In this document: piece after piece, positions 1-7,852 of the stretch | Numbering within the stretch: the first letter of the stretch is position 1 | Layout of the letters: every line of letters starts with the position of its first letter | NCBI RefSeq assembly: GCF_035751725.1 | Contig: NZ_CP142104.1 | Coordinates: 2,232,001-2,296,000, forward strand | Direction of reading: 5' to 3' | Source of the DNA: Pseudomonas frederiksbergensis | GTDB taxonomy: Bacteria; Pseudomonadota; Gammaproteobacteria; Pseudomonadales; Pseudomonadaceae | DNA length: 64,000 nt | Notes under the pieces: model-generated | Databases searched by the model: none | What the model was told of the DNA's origin: nothing | Seen by the model: the letters and a program-made list of their open reading frames with translations, nothing else | Program-made: the position numbers and the translations under genes

Positions 1-933
1 CGCATGGAATTGCTGGTGATCGTCACGCCCAATCACCTCCACGCACCGATTGCCAGCCAGGCATTGAAGGCCGGTTTCCACGTGTTCAGCGAGAAGCCCG
101 CCGCGCTGAACCTCAAGGAACTGTTGGCCCTCAAGGACGTGTTGCAAGGCAGTCGCTGCCTCTACGGCCTGGCCCATACCTACCTGGGTTATCCGATGGT
201 CTGGCAGGCGCGGGAGATGGTGCGCTCGGGCGTGATCGGCCATGTGCGCAAAGTGTTTGTCGAATACCCCCAAGGCTGGCTGAGCCAGGATGTCGCCGCC
301 CATGGCAACAAGCAGGCCGAGTGGCGAGACGATCCGGCCCAGTCCGGCTTGGGCGGTTGCATCGGCGACATCGGCACCCACGCGTTTTCCCTGGCGGAGT
401 TCGTCGCGGATCAACCAATCCAGCAGCTCTGCGCCACCCTCGGCACCCATGTTCCGGGGCGGCAGTTGGACGATGACGTCGCAATGTTGTTCAAGATGAA
501 GGACGGCGCCAGCGGCGTGCTGCTCGCCAGCCAGGTCTGCACCGGCGAAGAGAACCCGCTGAAAATCCGTGTCTACGGCGACAAAGGCGCGCTGGAGTGG
601 CGCCAGGAAGAACCCTCGAGCCTGATCCACCGCGCCTTCGACCAACCGCTAAGCATCCTGCGCGCCGGTGTCGGCCAGCCTTGGCTGTGCGAAGCGGCGA
701 CCCAGCGCATGCGTTTGCCGGCAGGGCATCCGGAAGGTTATCTGGAGGCCATGGCCAACCTCTACGGCGATTTCGCCCGGGCCATTCGCGCCCGTGGCGA
801 AGGTCCCGATGTGCCTGGCGTACCCGGCATCGAAACCGGCTTGCGCGGCATGGCGTTTATCGAGGCCGCGATCATCAATCATCGGGGCGAGGCAAAGTGG
901 ACCGCGCTGGAAACCGGAGAGTCGCTGCTGTGA
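1..933 (+). CDS. Gfo/Idh/MocA-family NAD(P)-dependent oxidoreductase (5' partial)
   Basis: The frame is open to the first base, so the gene begins upstream of the window and the N-terminal glycine-rich Rossmann loop is missing. What remains starts in the cofactor domain: the stretch NHLHAPIASQALKAGFHVF followed by SEKP contains the EKP motif typical of this family, whose Lys is usually catalytic. The C-terminal half is the substrate-binding alpha/beta domain, with GCIGDIGTH carrying the conserved Asp and His. Members oxidise sugars, inositols or their derivatives. The stop overlaps the start of the next gene (GTGA), so the two are translationally coupled. The substrate cannot be told from sequence. 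Confidence 0.9.
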   Translation, partial: RMELLVIVTPNHLHAPIASQALKAGFHVFSEKPAALNLKELLALKDVLQGSRCLYGLAHTYLGYPMVWQAREMVRSGVIGHVRKVFVEYPQGWLSQDVAAHGNKQAEWRDDPAQSGLGGCIGDIGTHAFSLAEFVADQPIQQLCATLGTHVPGRQLDDDVAMLFKMKDGASGVLLASQVCTGEENPLKIRVYGDKGALEWRQEEPSSLIHRAFDQPLSILRAGVGQPWLCEAATQRMRLPAGHPEGYLEAMANLYGDFARAIRARGEGPDVPGVPGIETGLRGMAFIEAAIINHRGEAKWTALETGESLL

Positions 934-2021
934 ATACCCACGACCAAACTCCGAGTGGCCTGCGCGGGCCGGCGATTTTCCTGGCGCAATTCATGTCCGA
1001 TGAAGCGCCGTTCGACAGCTTGGCAAACATCGCCCGATGGGCGGCATCGCAAGGCTACAAAGCCATCCAGGTGCCAACCCTGGGCACGCGCTACATCGAC
1101 CTGGCCCGGGCCGCCGAGAGCCAGGACTATTGCGACGAACTCATGGCCACTTGCGCAGCGGCAGGCGTCGAGATCAGCGAATTGTCGACGCACCTGCAAG
1201 GGCAACTGGTGGCGGTGCACCCGGCGTTCGACGCGCTGTTCGACGACTTCGCCCCCGGCCATCTGCGCGGCCAGCCCCAGGCGCGCACCGAGTGGGCCAT
1301 CGAACAATTGAAACTGGCCGCCCGCGCCAGCGAACGCTTGGGCCTCAAGGCCCACGCGACGTTCTCCGGTGCGTTGTTGTGGCCGTACATGTACCCGTGG
1401 CCGCAGCGTCCATCGGGCCTGGTCGAGCAAGGCTTTGCTGAACTGGCCCGGCGCTGGCGGCCGATCCTCGATTGCTTCGACGCAGCGGGCGTGGACCTGT
1501 GCTACGAGATCCACCCTGGCGAAGATCTGCACGACGGTGCCTCGTTCGAGCGCTTCCTGGAAGCGGTCGAGCATCATCCACGGGCAGCGATTCTCTATGA
1601 CCCCAGCCACCTGTTGCTGCAACAGATGGACTACCTGGGCTTCATCGACCGCTACCACGCGCGCATCCGCATGTTCCACGTCAAGGATGCCGAATTCCGC
1701 CCCGACGCCCGCTCCGGTGTCTACGGCGGTTACCAGGGTTGGGTGGATCGCCCCGGCCGGTTCCGTTCCCTGGGCGATGGACAGATCGATTTCAAGGCGA
1801 TTTTCAGCAAGCTGACCCAATACGGCTTCGACGGCTGGGCGGTGCTGGAATGGGAGTGCTGCCTGAAGGATTCGCAACAGGGTGCGGCCGAAGGCGCGGC
1901 GTTTATCCAGCGGCACATGATCACCAGGACCGCCAAGGCGTTCGATGATTTTGCAGGGGTTACGGCGGATGAGGCATCCAACCGGCGGTTGTTGGGGTTG
2001 CCTCCAATGCCGATGACGTAA
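930..2021 (+). CDS. Sugar phosphate isomerase/epimerase (xylose isomerase-like TIM barrel)
   Basis: The 363-residue product has the AP-endonuclease-2/xylose-isomerase TIM-barrel pattern. CYEIHPGEDL, LYDPSHLLLQ, FHVKDAEF and AVLEWECCLKD supply the Glu, Asp, His and Glu metal ligands at the barrel rim. The start is taken as GTG at 930, which overlaps the upstream stop (gTGA) and gives the N-terminus MNTHDQTPSG; a longer in-frame extension upstream only shadows the oxidoreductase gene. With its oxidoreductase and permease neighbours it probably isomerises or cleaves an oxidised sugar intermediate. The exact reaction is unknown. Confidence 0.88.
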   Translation: MNTHDQTPSGLRGPAIFLAQFMSDEAPFDSLANIARWAASQGYKAIQVPTLGTRYIDLARAAESQDYCDELMATCAAAGVEISELSTHLQGQLVAVHPAFDALFDDFAPGHLRGQPQARTEWAIEQLKLAARASERLGLKAHATFSGALLWPYMYPWPQRPSGLVEQGFAELARRWRPILDCFDAAGVDLCYEIHPGEDLHDGASFERFLEAVEHHPRAAILYDPSHLLLQQMDYLGFIDRYHARIRMFHVKDAEFRPDARSGVYGGYQGWVDRPGRFRSLGDGQIDFKAIFSKLTQYGFDGWAVLEWECCLKDSQQGAAEGAAFIQRHMITRTAKAFDDFAGVTADEASNRRLLGLPPMPMT

Positions 2022-2024
2022 CCC

Positions 2025-2054
2025 CTGTGGCGCGGGAGCAAGCTCCCTCGCCAC
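2025..2054. repeat. REP-type palindrome
   Basis: TGTGGCGCGGGAGCAAGCTC followed by CCTCGCCACG forms an imperfect inverted repeat. It matches the REP core seen many times in this window and sits between the isomerase stop and the MFS gene. Confidence 0.8.
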
Positions 2055-2122
2055 GAAGAAGCAGGCCACAACAGCAACGAACGACGTGTTTCAACAAAAA
2101 CAACAACAAGACGGTGACGGTC

Positions 2123-3355
2123 ATGACGACGATGTACGCACGCCTTAGCACGATGATGTTCCTGCAGTTCTTTATCTGGGGTGGCTGGTTCGTCACCCTC
2201 GGCACGTTCCTGTCCAGCACCCTGGGCGCCAGCGGCGGGCAGGTCGGCAGGGCCTTCGCGACCCAGTCCTGGGGCGCGATCATCGCGCCGTTCGTGATCG
2301 GCCTGATCGCCGATCGCTACTTCAACGCCGAGCGCATCCTGGCGGTGTTGCACCTGGTGGGCGCGGTGCTGCTGTACCAGCTGTATTGGGCGACGGATTT
2401 CAGCGGGTTCTATCCCTTTGTGCTGGCATACATGGTGGTCTACATGCCGACGCTGGCCTTGGTCAATTCCGTGGCCTTCCGGCAGATGCGCGACCCGGCG
2501 CTGGAGTTCTCGCGCATCCGGGTCTGGGGCACCGTCGGTTGGATTGTTGCCGGCGTGGTGATCAGCTTTGTGTTCGCCTGGGATTCGCGCGAGGCAATCT
2601 CGGCGGGCGGCCTGCGCAATACTTTCCTGATGGCCGCCGTCGCTTCGCTGGTGCTCGGACTCTACAGCTTCACGCTGCCCGGCACGGCACCGCTCAAGGA
2701 GCAGGCGGTTTCCAGCGGCATCAAGCAATCCCTCGGGCTCGATGCGTTGGGGCTGCTCAAGGACCGTAGCTACCTGGTGTTCTTCATCGCCTCGATCCTG
2801 ATCTGCATCCCCTTGGCGTTTTATTACCAGAACGCCAACCCGTTCCTGGCCGAAACCGGCATGACCAACCCGACGGCGAAAATGGCCATCGGGCAAGTGT
2901 CCGAGGTGCTGTTCATGTTGCTGTTGCCGCTGTTCATCCAGCGCTTCGGCATCAAGCTGGCGCTGCTGGTGGGCATGTTGGCGTGGGCGTTGCGCTACGT
3001 GCTGTTTGCCTATGGCAACAACGCCGAACTGGCGTTCATGCTGTTCACCGGCATCGCGCTGCATGGCATCTGCTACGACTTCTTTTTTGTCTCGGGGCAG
3101 ATCTACACCGATGCCAAGGCGCCGAAACACTTGCGCAGTTCGGCCCAAGGGTTGATCACCCTGGCGACCTATGGCGTGGGCATGTTGATCGGGTTCTGGG
3201 TGGCGGGGCAGGTGACCGATCACTTTGTCGTGGAGGGCGGGCACGATTGGAAAAGCATCTGGCTGTTCCCGGCCGGTTTCGCGCTGGTGGTGCTCGTGTG
3301 TTTCCTGCTGACCTTCAACGGGCGTCAAGCGGTCGTGGCGCCGTCCAAGGCATGA
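2123..3355 (+). CDS. MFS transporter, nucleoside:H+ symporter (NupG-like) family
   Basis: This is a 410-residue membrane protein with about 12 hydrophobic segments. The N-terminus MTTMYARLSTMMFLQFFIWG and the following GWFVTLGTFL are characteristic of the nucleoside permease/xanthosine permease branch of MFS. The ATG at 2123 is chosen because the in-frame extension upstream runs through a REP element. It follows two sugar-metabolising enzymes on the same strand. In such clusters NHS-family permeases often import glycosides or nucleoside-like sugars, so the cargo here is more likely a sugar derivative than a nucleoside (inference). No strong ribosome binding site is visible. Confidence 0.88.
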   Translation: MTTMYARLSTMMFLQFFIWGGWFVTLGTFLSSTLGASGGQVGRAFATQSWGAIIAPFVIGLIADRYFNAERILAVLHLVGAVLLYQLYWATDFSGFYPFVLAYMVVYMPTLALVNSVAFRQMRDPALEFSRIRVWGTVGWIVAGVVISFVFAWDSREAISAGGLRNTFLMAAVASLVLGLYSFTLPGTAPLKEQAVSSGIKQSLGLDALGLLKDRSYLVFFIASILICIPLAFYYQNANPFLAETGMTNPTAKMAIGQVSEVLFMLLLPLFIQRFGIKLALLVGMLAWALRYVLFAYGNNAELAFMLFTGIALHGICYDFFFVSGQIYTDAKAPKHLRSSAQGLITLATYGVGMLIGFWVAGQVTDHFVVEGGHDWKSIWLFPAGFALVVLVCFLLTFNGRQAVVAPSKA

Positions 3356-3368
3356 GCGTGGGGAAGGG

Positions 3369-3390
3369 CGTCAGTCACTTGTGACTGACG
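3369..3390. terminator. Perfect hairpin between convergent genes, overlapping a stop codon
   Basis: CGTCAGTCAC-TT-GTGACTGACG is a perfect 10-bp inverted repeat. It lies 13 bp past the MFS stop and contains the TGA of the convergent alginate lyase. There is no T-tract, so its role as a terminator is inferred from position only. Confidence 0.5.
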
Positions 3391-4031
3391 CTCAGTTTGG
3401 TGTAGGTCACTTTCCCGCCTTCATTGGAATAGCCCTTGTTATCCAGGGTGTAGACGCCGGCCTTGAAATAGAAATCGTAGCCGTGCCAGGACTTGTCCAG
3501 CTTGACCTGCTTGCCGTTTTTACCAATCAGCACCGAGAGCTGGCCTTGCTTGTCCATTTGCAGCGTGTACGAGAAGGACTTGTTCAGCGGTACCTTGGGC
3601 ACGGTGTAGATCACCGGGCTCTTTTTGTCCTTAGGCTTGACCCTATATTCCACGTCAATATTGCCGGTGCCCTTTTCAAAGCGGTACACCAGTTTCAATA
3701 ACGGCGTCGGCGCATTCTTGGCGTGAATCTGCGCCACGACCACACGACCTTCCGAGGGCACCTGGTTGACCGTCAATTCGCCCTTGAGTGTGTTGATGCC
3801 GCTGTTGTAGCGCCAGTTGCGGTGTTTCCCGTCCCTGCTGGTTTCCCGCAGTTCGGAACGCGGATAGTCGCTGTTACCGGTATGGGAGCCGGTGACGGGC
3901 GCCCAGAAGATGATCCGCTGGCCGTTATTGTCGAAATACTTGTTGTTCAAACTGGGCATGGCTTTGGTTGCCACCACCTGCGCGGGCGTTTGCACCGGCA
4001 GGGTCACGCTCCAGACAGTCACGTCAATCAT
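3375..4031 (-). CDS. Alginate lyase, polysaccharide lyase family 7
   Basis: The 218-residue protein shows the three PL7 signatures in order: YPRSELRE (R[ST]ELR motif), VVAQIHAKN (QIH motif) and YFKAGVYT (YFKxGxY motif). These supply the Arg, His and Tyr of the active site that depolymerises alginate by beta-elimination. The start is ATG at 4031 (MIDVTVWSV), preceded by GGAGGG seven bases upstream; the TTG extension to 4046 would consume the ribosome binding site. No signal peptide is visible, so it is probably cytoplasmic, or released in another way. It is a single gene, convergent with the MFS gene. Confidence 0.93.
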   Translation of the reverse strand: MIDVTVWSVTLPVQTPAQVVATKAMPSLNNKYFDNNGQRIIFWAPVTGSHTGNSDYPRSELRETSRDGKHRNWRYNSGINTLKGELTVNQVPSEGRVVVAQIHAKNAPTPLLKLVYRFEKGTGNIDVEYRVKPKDKKSPVIYTVPKVPLNKSFSYTLQMDKQGQLSVLIGKNGKQVKLDKSWHGYDFYFKAGVYTLDNKGYSNEGGKVTYTKLSVSHK

Positions 4032-4277
4032 GATAAAACCCTCCAACGGGACCGGCCGATAGTAGCGGCCGTCAAGACAAGAACTGCCTTCCGTGGCGTA
4101 GTCTTCATGCTATCGACGAGGGTCTGTTTCGCTGGAGGCGCACCTGACGAATGGCTCTGCGACGAACCTTTCGATCCCAAAAATGGGGGGAGAGATGTTG
4201 TGTCTTTTTGTTGCTGATCGATTAAAGTACGCGCCGCCCGAGAGATGGATCCCGGGCGTTTTCCCATGGAGCATCAA

Positions 4278-4613
4278 ATGAACCACATCAGCAAAGTTGT
4301 CGCCTGCGCACTGTTCGGCCTGGTCCTGGCGGGTTGCACCGGCACCCCAATGAAGACCCAGCAATACGACAGCAGCCAATACACCGTCGTTGGTCACAGT
4401 GAAGCCAAGGCCACCGGCCTGCTGCTGTTCGGCGTGATCCCGATCCGCCAGAACAACCGTTTCGTGCGCGCCCAGACCGCCGCGATCAAAGCCAAGGGCG
4501 GCGACGCCATGATCAACACCCAAGTCCAGGAAAACTGGTTCTGGGCCTGGGTCCTGACCGGCTACACCACCTCGGTGTCCGGTGATGTGGTCAAGCTGAA
4601 GAGCGTTCAGTAA
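4278..4613 (+). CDS. Small outer-membrane-type lipoprotein, function unknown
   Basis: The 111-residue product starts MNHISKVVACALFGLVLAGC, a lipoprotein signal peptide with lipobox LAGC. The mature part contains a hydrophobic stretch (GLLLFGVIPI) and KAKGGDAMINTQVQENW. GGAG six bases upstream of ATG 4278 fixes the start. It is a single gene between REP-rich spacers. The 4047-4277 spacer upstream holds only short imperfect palindromes. No function is recognised. Confidence 0.85.
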   Translation: MNHISKVVACALFGLVLAGCTGTPMKTQQYDSSQYTVVGHSEAKATGLLLFGVIPIRQNNRFVRAQTAAIKAKGGDAMINTQVQENWFWAWVLTGYTTSVSGDVVKLKSVQ

Positions 4614-4621
4614 GCGCGTTA

Positions 4622-4655
4622 CCTGTGGCGAAGGAGCAAGCTCCCTCGCCACAGG
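4622..4655. repeat. REP-type palindrome
   Basis: CCTGTGGCGAAGGAGCAAGC and the following TCCCTCGCCACAGG form a near-perfect inverted repeat. It lies between the convergent lipoprotein and lactate permease genes and may also act in transcript-end stabilisation. Confidence 0.85.
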
Positions 4656-4672
4656 AGCTTGTTCATTGCTGA

Positions 4673-6436
4673 TTACTTTCCTCCCACCACCATGTGACTG
4701 AACGGCTCCACATACGCCTGCAACGTCACCAGCCCGCCCACCAGAATCGCCAGCACCACCGAGTGGAAAAACACGTAGCGCAGGATTTCTCCTTCGTGGC
4801 CGTACCAGCGGGTCGCGGTGGAAGCGACCACGATCGACTGGGCGTCGACCATCTTGCCCATCACCCCACCTGAACTGTTCGCAGCGGCCATCAGCACCGG
4901 GCTGATGCCCAATTGCTCCGCCGTCACTCGTTGCAACCCTCCAAAGAGTACGTTGGACGCCGTGTCCGAACCGGTCAGCGCCACGCCGAGCCAGCCCAAC
5001 AGAGTGCCGAACATCGGGTAGAAGATACCCGTCGCGGCGAACGCCAGGCCCATGGTGGCGTCCAGGCCCGAATAACGCGTGAGGAAACCCAGCGCCAGCA
5101 TCGCCACGATGGTGATCAGCGAATAGCGCACCACCCACAGCGTTCGAAGATACTGGCGCGCCAGTTGCGGGATGGAATAGCCCATCAACAAGCCCCCTAC
5201 GATCGCCGCCAGGAAGATGCCGCTGCCGGTGGCGGTGAACCAGTTGAACTTGTAGACCGCTTCCTCGGTTTTGGGCTGGGGCACCACCGGCGGGACTTTT
5301 TCGATCTGCTGATGGATCGTGCCGAAGGTCAGCAACGGCGAGAAGATCGGATTTGCCTCGCGCATCGGCTTGCCTTGAGGATCGAGCTTGACCGATTGGG
5401 TCTGCGGATCGATGGCCGGGCGGGTGTCGAAAATGTTCTTGAAGCCCTGGGTGCCCCAGGCGAACACGAACACGGTGAGGATGATCCACGGCATCCAGGC
5501 GCGCAGCACCGCGGGTCGAGCGTCATTGGAAAACGCGGCGCTGGCCACCGGCGTCTGTTGTTCGCTGGCGTCGATCTTCGAATCATCGTGCCGCCCTGTC
5601 AGCGCCGCCGAGGTATGCACCGTGGCGGGCTTCCAGACTTTCAGGAAACCCGCGAGGCAGGCCATCGAAATGAGCGCGGCAATCACATCCACCAGCATCG
5701 GTCCGTGGTAGTTCGACACCACGAACTGCGGGATGGCAAAGCTGACACCGGCCACCAGGATCGCGGGCCACACTTCAAGCATCTTGCGCCAGCCGGCGAA
5801 CGCCCAGATCAGCCAGAACGGCACGATCACCGAGAAGAACGGCAGTTGCCGACCGACCATCATCGACAACTCCATCTCATCCAGCCCGGTGACTTTTGCC
5901 AGCGTGATGATCGGCGTGCCCAGGGCGCCAAACGCCACGGGTGCGGTGTTGGCAATCAACGCCAGGCCCGAGGCGGCGAGGGGCGAAAAACCCAGCCCGA
6001 TCAGGATCGCGCCGGTCACCGCCACCGGCGTGCCGAAACCCGCCGCGCCCTCGAAGAATGCGCCGAAACAAAAGGCGATCAACAGCAACTGCAAGCGGCG
6101 GTCATCGGTGATGCGCGCCAGGGAATCCTGCAGGACCTTGAACGAACCGTTCTCGGTGGTCAGCCGGTGCAGGAAGATGATGTTGAGCACGATCCAGCCA
6201 ATGGGCAGCAGCCCGTTGGCCGCGCCATAAAGCGCCGCTGAACCGGCCATGTCCGCCGGCATGCCGAAAGCGAAAATCGCAATGAGCAACGCCGAGGCCA
6301 GGGCATACAGCGCCGCCAGGTGCGCCTTGACATGAAAGAACGCCAGGGACGCCAGCATTACCACCACCGGAACCGCCGCCAGGAACGTCGATAGCACCGC
6401 ATTACCGAAGGGATCGTAGACTTGTTGCCAGACCAT
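4673..6436 (-). CDS. lldP: L-lactate permease (LctP/LldP family)
   Basis: The 587-residue protein has about 13 membrane segments. The LctP signature FGAFFEGAAGFGTPVAVTGA and the conserved GALGTPIITLAKVTGL are both present, and the C-terminal half contains GSDTASNVLFGGLQ and NSSGGVMGKMVDAQS. It imports L-lactate (also D-lactate and glycolate in relatives) with protons. ATG at 6436 (MVWQQVYDPFGNAVL) follows AGAGGTGG; the longer in-frame extension reads through a REP and is rejected. No lactate dehydrogenase gene lies beside it here. Confidence 0.93.
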   Translation of the reverse strand: MVWQQVYDPFGNAVLSTFLAAVPVVVMLASLAFFHVKAHLAALYALASALLIAIFAFGMPADMAGSAALYGAANGLLPIGWIVLNIIFLHRLTTENGSFKVLQDSLARITDDRRLQLLLIAFCFGAFFEGAAGFGTPVAVTGAILIGLGFSPLAASGLALIANTAPVAFGALGTPIITLAKVTGLDEMELSMMVGRQLPFFSVIVPFWLIWAFAGWRKMLEVWPAILVAGVSFAIPQFVVSNYHGPMLVDVIAALISMACLAGFLKVWKPATVHTSAALTGRHDDSKIDASEQQTPVASAAFSNDARPAVLRAWMPWIILTVFVFAWGTQGFKNIFDTRPAIDPQTQSVKLDPQGKPMREANPIFSPLLTFGTIHQQIEKVPPVVPQPKTEEAVYKFNWFTATGSGIFLAAIVGGLLMGYSIPQLARQYLRTLWVVRYSLITIVAMLALGFLTRYSGLDATMGLAFAATGIFYPMFGTLLGWLGVALTGSDTASNVLFGGLQRVTAEQLGISPVLMAAANSSGGVMGKMVDAQSIVVASTATRWYGHEGEILRYVFFHSVVLAILVGGLVTLQAYVEPFSHMVVGGK

Positions 6437-6531
6437 GTTCCACCTCTGCTTTTTATTGTTGGAAGTGCAGGCCCCCGGGGGGATTGGCAGAGAAGTATAG
6501 GCGGGGATTTGCCAGGCGATTGCCAGCCAAA

Positions 6532-6570
6532 CCCCTGTGGCGAGGGAGCAAGCTATCTCGCCACAGGGGG
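6532..6570. repeat. REP-type palindrome
   Basis: CCCCTGTGGCGAGGGAGCAA and the following GCTATCTCGCCACAGGGGG pair over both arms with one internal mismatch. It lies between the lactate permease start and the DUF6124 stop. Confidence 0.85.
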
Positions 6571-6586
6571 AGTTGTGCAACGGCGG

Positions 6587-6922
6587 CTAGCGCGCTTCGA
6601 CGTTGTCCAGCGCGCGGTTCGCCAGCATGGCGCCCATTTCGATCAACTGCAGGATGCCCAGGGCAACGTGTCGTCGCGAGCCGTCCAGGTCGAACGCCAG
6701 GTCGTGGATCATCGCGTTGGCCGAGGCGAGGGTTTCGCTGAGGTTGGCAAGCAGGGCTTCGGTGTCGACACCGTTGATCACCGTGAAGAGTTGGCTTGGG
6801 TCAGGTGTCGGTTTGCAGGATTTGGGCTTGAGGTAGTAATCGAGGGCGCGATCGGCGGCTTTGTCGAATTCTTTCGGGTCGGCTGGATCGGTGTCGGGTG
6901 GATTCGGGGTTACTTTGAACAT
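6587..6922 (-). CDS. DUF6124 family protein
   Basis: The 111-residue cytoplasmic protein has N-terminus MFKVTPNPPDTDPADPKEFD, a middle AADRALDYYLKP and a C-terminal helical region LLANLSETLASANAMIHDL ending ANRALDN. This layout is that of the Pseudomonas DUF6124 family, formerly lumped with DUF3077, whose function is unknown. The start codon follows CTGGAG. It is preceded by an unusually long structured leader (6923-7240), as seen with paralogues in other pseudomonads (recollection, not checked). Confidence 0.8.
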   Translation of the reverse strand: MFKVTPNPPDTDPADPKEFDKAADRALDYYLKPKSCKPTPDPSQLFTVINGVDTEALLANLSETLASANAMIHDLAFDLDGSRRHVALGILQLIEMGAMLANRALDNVEAR

Positions 6923-7240
6923 AGATGAAACTCCAGATAAGAATTGGAGCCATCATCCTCGCTACCAAACGAAGGGTGGTGGCCATACGAAGGTTGGTAG
7001 ACCGGTTACCTGGCAACCCGGCGCGTCCGAGGACGCCCTGCGCATGACCACCATAAGACAGAGGGTGTAGAAGTCCCCTGTATGAGGCTGCACTTGCACC
7101 AGAAAGCCGGGCTACCAAACCCGATCGCTGATTTTCAGCGACCGAGCAACAGTAAAGCCCGGCCCCAAGGCGCACAAGCCGGCGGATTCTGGCGTAGTTG
7201 TAGGCAACGACGCAAGACGATGTAGCCCGAACCCGAGGGA
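6923..7240 (-). promoter_or_regulatory. Structured 5' leader or repeat upstream of the DUF6124 gene
   Basis: No gene is seen here, but several complementary segments suggest a folded RNA. CGGGCTAC at 7108-7115 is complementary to GTAGCCCG at 7222-7229. CTACCAA and TTGGTAG flank 6961-7000. CGCTGATTTTCAGCG (7126-7140) forms a tight hairpin. The block reads into the DUF6124 gene on the minus strand. It resembles dispersed intergenic repeats of fluorescent pseudomonads. Whether it is a riboregulator, an sRNA or a mobile repeat is unknown. Confidence 0.4.
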
Positions 7241-7300
7241 TCCTACAACCGAATAAACAAGGCCCGCTGCTGGAGCTGCAATCTGGTATGTCCCAAAACC

Positions 7301-7330
7301 CGTGGCGAGGGAGCAAGCTCCCTCACCACA
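7301..7330. repeat. REP-type palindrome
   Basis: CGTGGCGAGGGAGCAAGCTC followed by CCTCACCACA is a REP copy with one arm mismatch, 30 bp downstream of the ridA stop. Confidence 0.8.
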
Positions 7331-7360
7331 AAAGCAACTCGCATGTCTGAGGCGTGCGGC

Positions 7361-7741
7361 TCAGCCCTTCGCCGCCATCGCCGTCACTTCCACTCGCATC
7401 CCTTCGACCGCCAGGGCCGCCACGCCGACAGCCGCGCGTACAGGCCAAGGCTTGGCGAAGAAGCGCTTGTACACCTCGTTGAACGCCGCGCGATCGGCCA
7501 TGTCGGTGAGGTAGATGGTCAGGTGCAACACGCGGTCCATGGAGCTGCCGGCACGTTCCAGTGCGGTCTTGAGCGCCTGCAACGTGCACTCGCTCTGCAG
7601 CGTGATGTCGCCCAGTTCCAGGCTGCCGTCGGCGCGGGTGGGGATTTGCGTGGAAACCAGCAGGCCGCCGAAGCCGGCGACGTCGGAAGAGATGGAGTCC
7701 GTGTCCGGGTCGGGAGTGAACGTGATGTCTTGGTTCGCCAT
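7361..7741 (-). CDS. RidA/YjgF family enamine/imine deaminase-like protein
   Basis: The 126-residue protein has the chorismate-mutase-like RidA fold pattern. GGLLVSTQIP, the ECTLQALKTALERAG helix and VLHLTIYLTDM are family-typical, and the C-terminal PVRAAVGVAAL...VEVTAMA keeps the Arg that binds the substrate carboxylate and the final Glu. RidA proteins hydrolyse reactive 2-aminoacrylate or related imines, but subgroups differ and this one is divergent at the N-terminus. It is a single gene; a strong terminator immediately upstream separates it from the YedK-like gene. Confidence 0.88.
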   Translation of the reverse strand: MANQDITFTPDPDTDSISSDVAGFGGLLVSTQIPTRADGSLELGDITLQSECTLQALKTALERAGSSMDRVLHLTIYLTDMADRAAFNEVYKRFFAKPWPVRAAVGVAALAVEGMRVEVTAMAAKG

Positions 7742-7763
7742 GGAAGTCTCTAGCTCGTCAAAG

Positions 7764-7796
7764 AAAAAAGGCCAGCCACTTCAAAGCGACTGGCCT
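7764..7796 (-). terminator. Rho-independent terminator of the YedK-like gene
   Basis: Read on the minus strand, AGGCCAG...CTGGCCT forms a stem with loop TGAA-like sequence, followed by six T residues. It ends transcription of the 7853-8539 gene just before ridA. Confidence 0.85.
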
Positions 7797-7852
7797 GCCA
7801 GTTTAGCGCCGATCTTCGAGCTGTCAGCGATTTCCTCTGGCGTGGGCCGCGG

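Noticed and set aside
879..2069. 396-codon open frame on the minus strand opposite the sugar isomerase
   Set aside because: Antisense shadow of a well-supported gene; high GC creates long false frames, no ribosome binding site and no family pattern.
1730..3328. 532-codon open frame opposite the isomerase and MFS genes
   Set aside because: His/Gln/Arg-rich low-complexity product typical of the antisense frame of a membrane protein gene.
4913..6241. 442-codon open frame opposite the lactate permease
   Set aside because: Antisense shadow; very polar composition with no domains.
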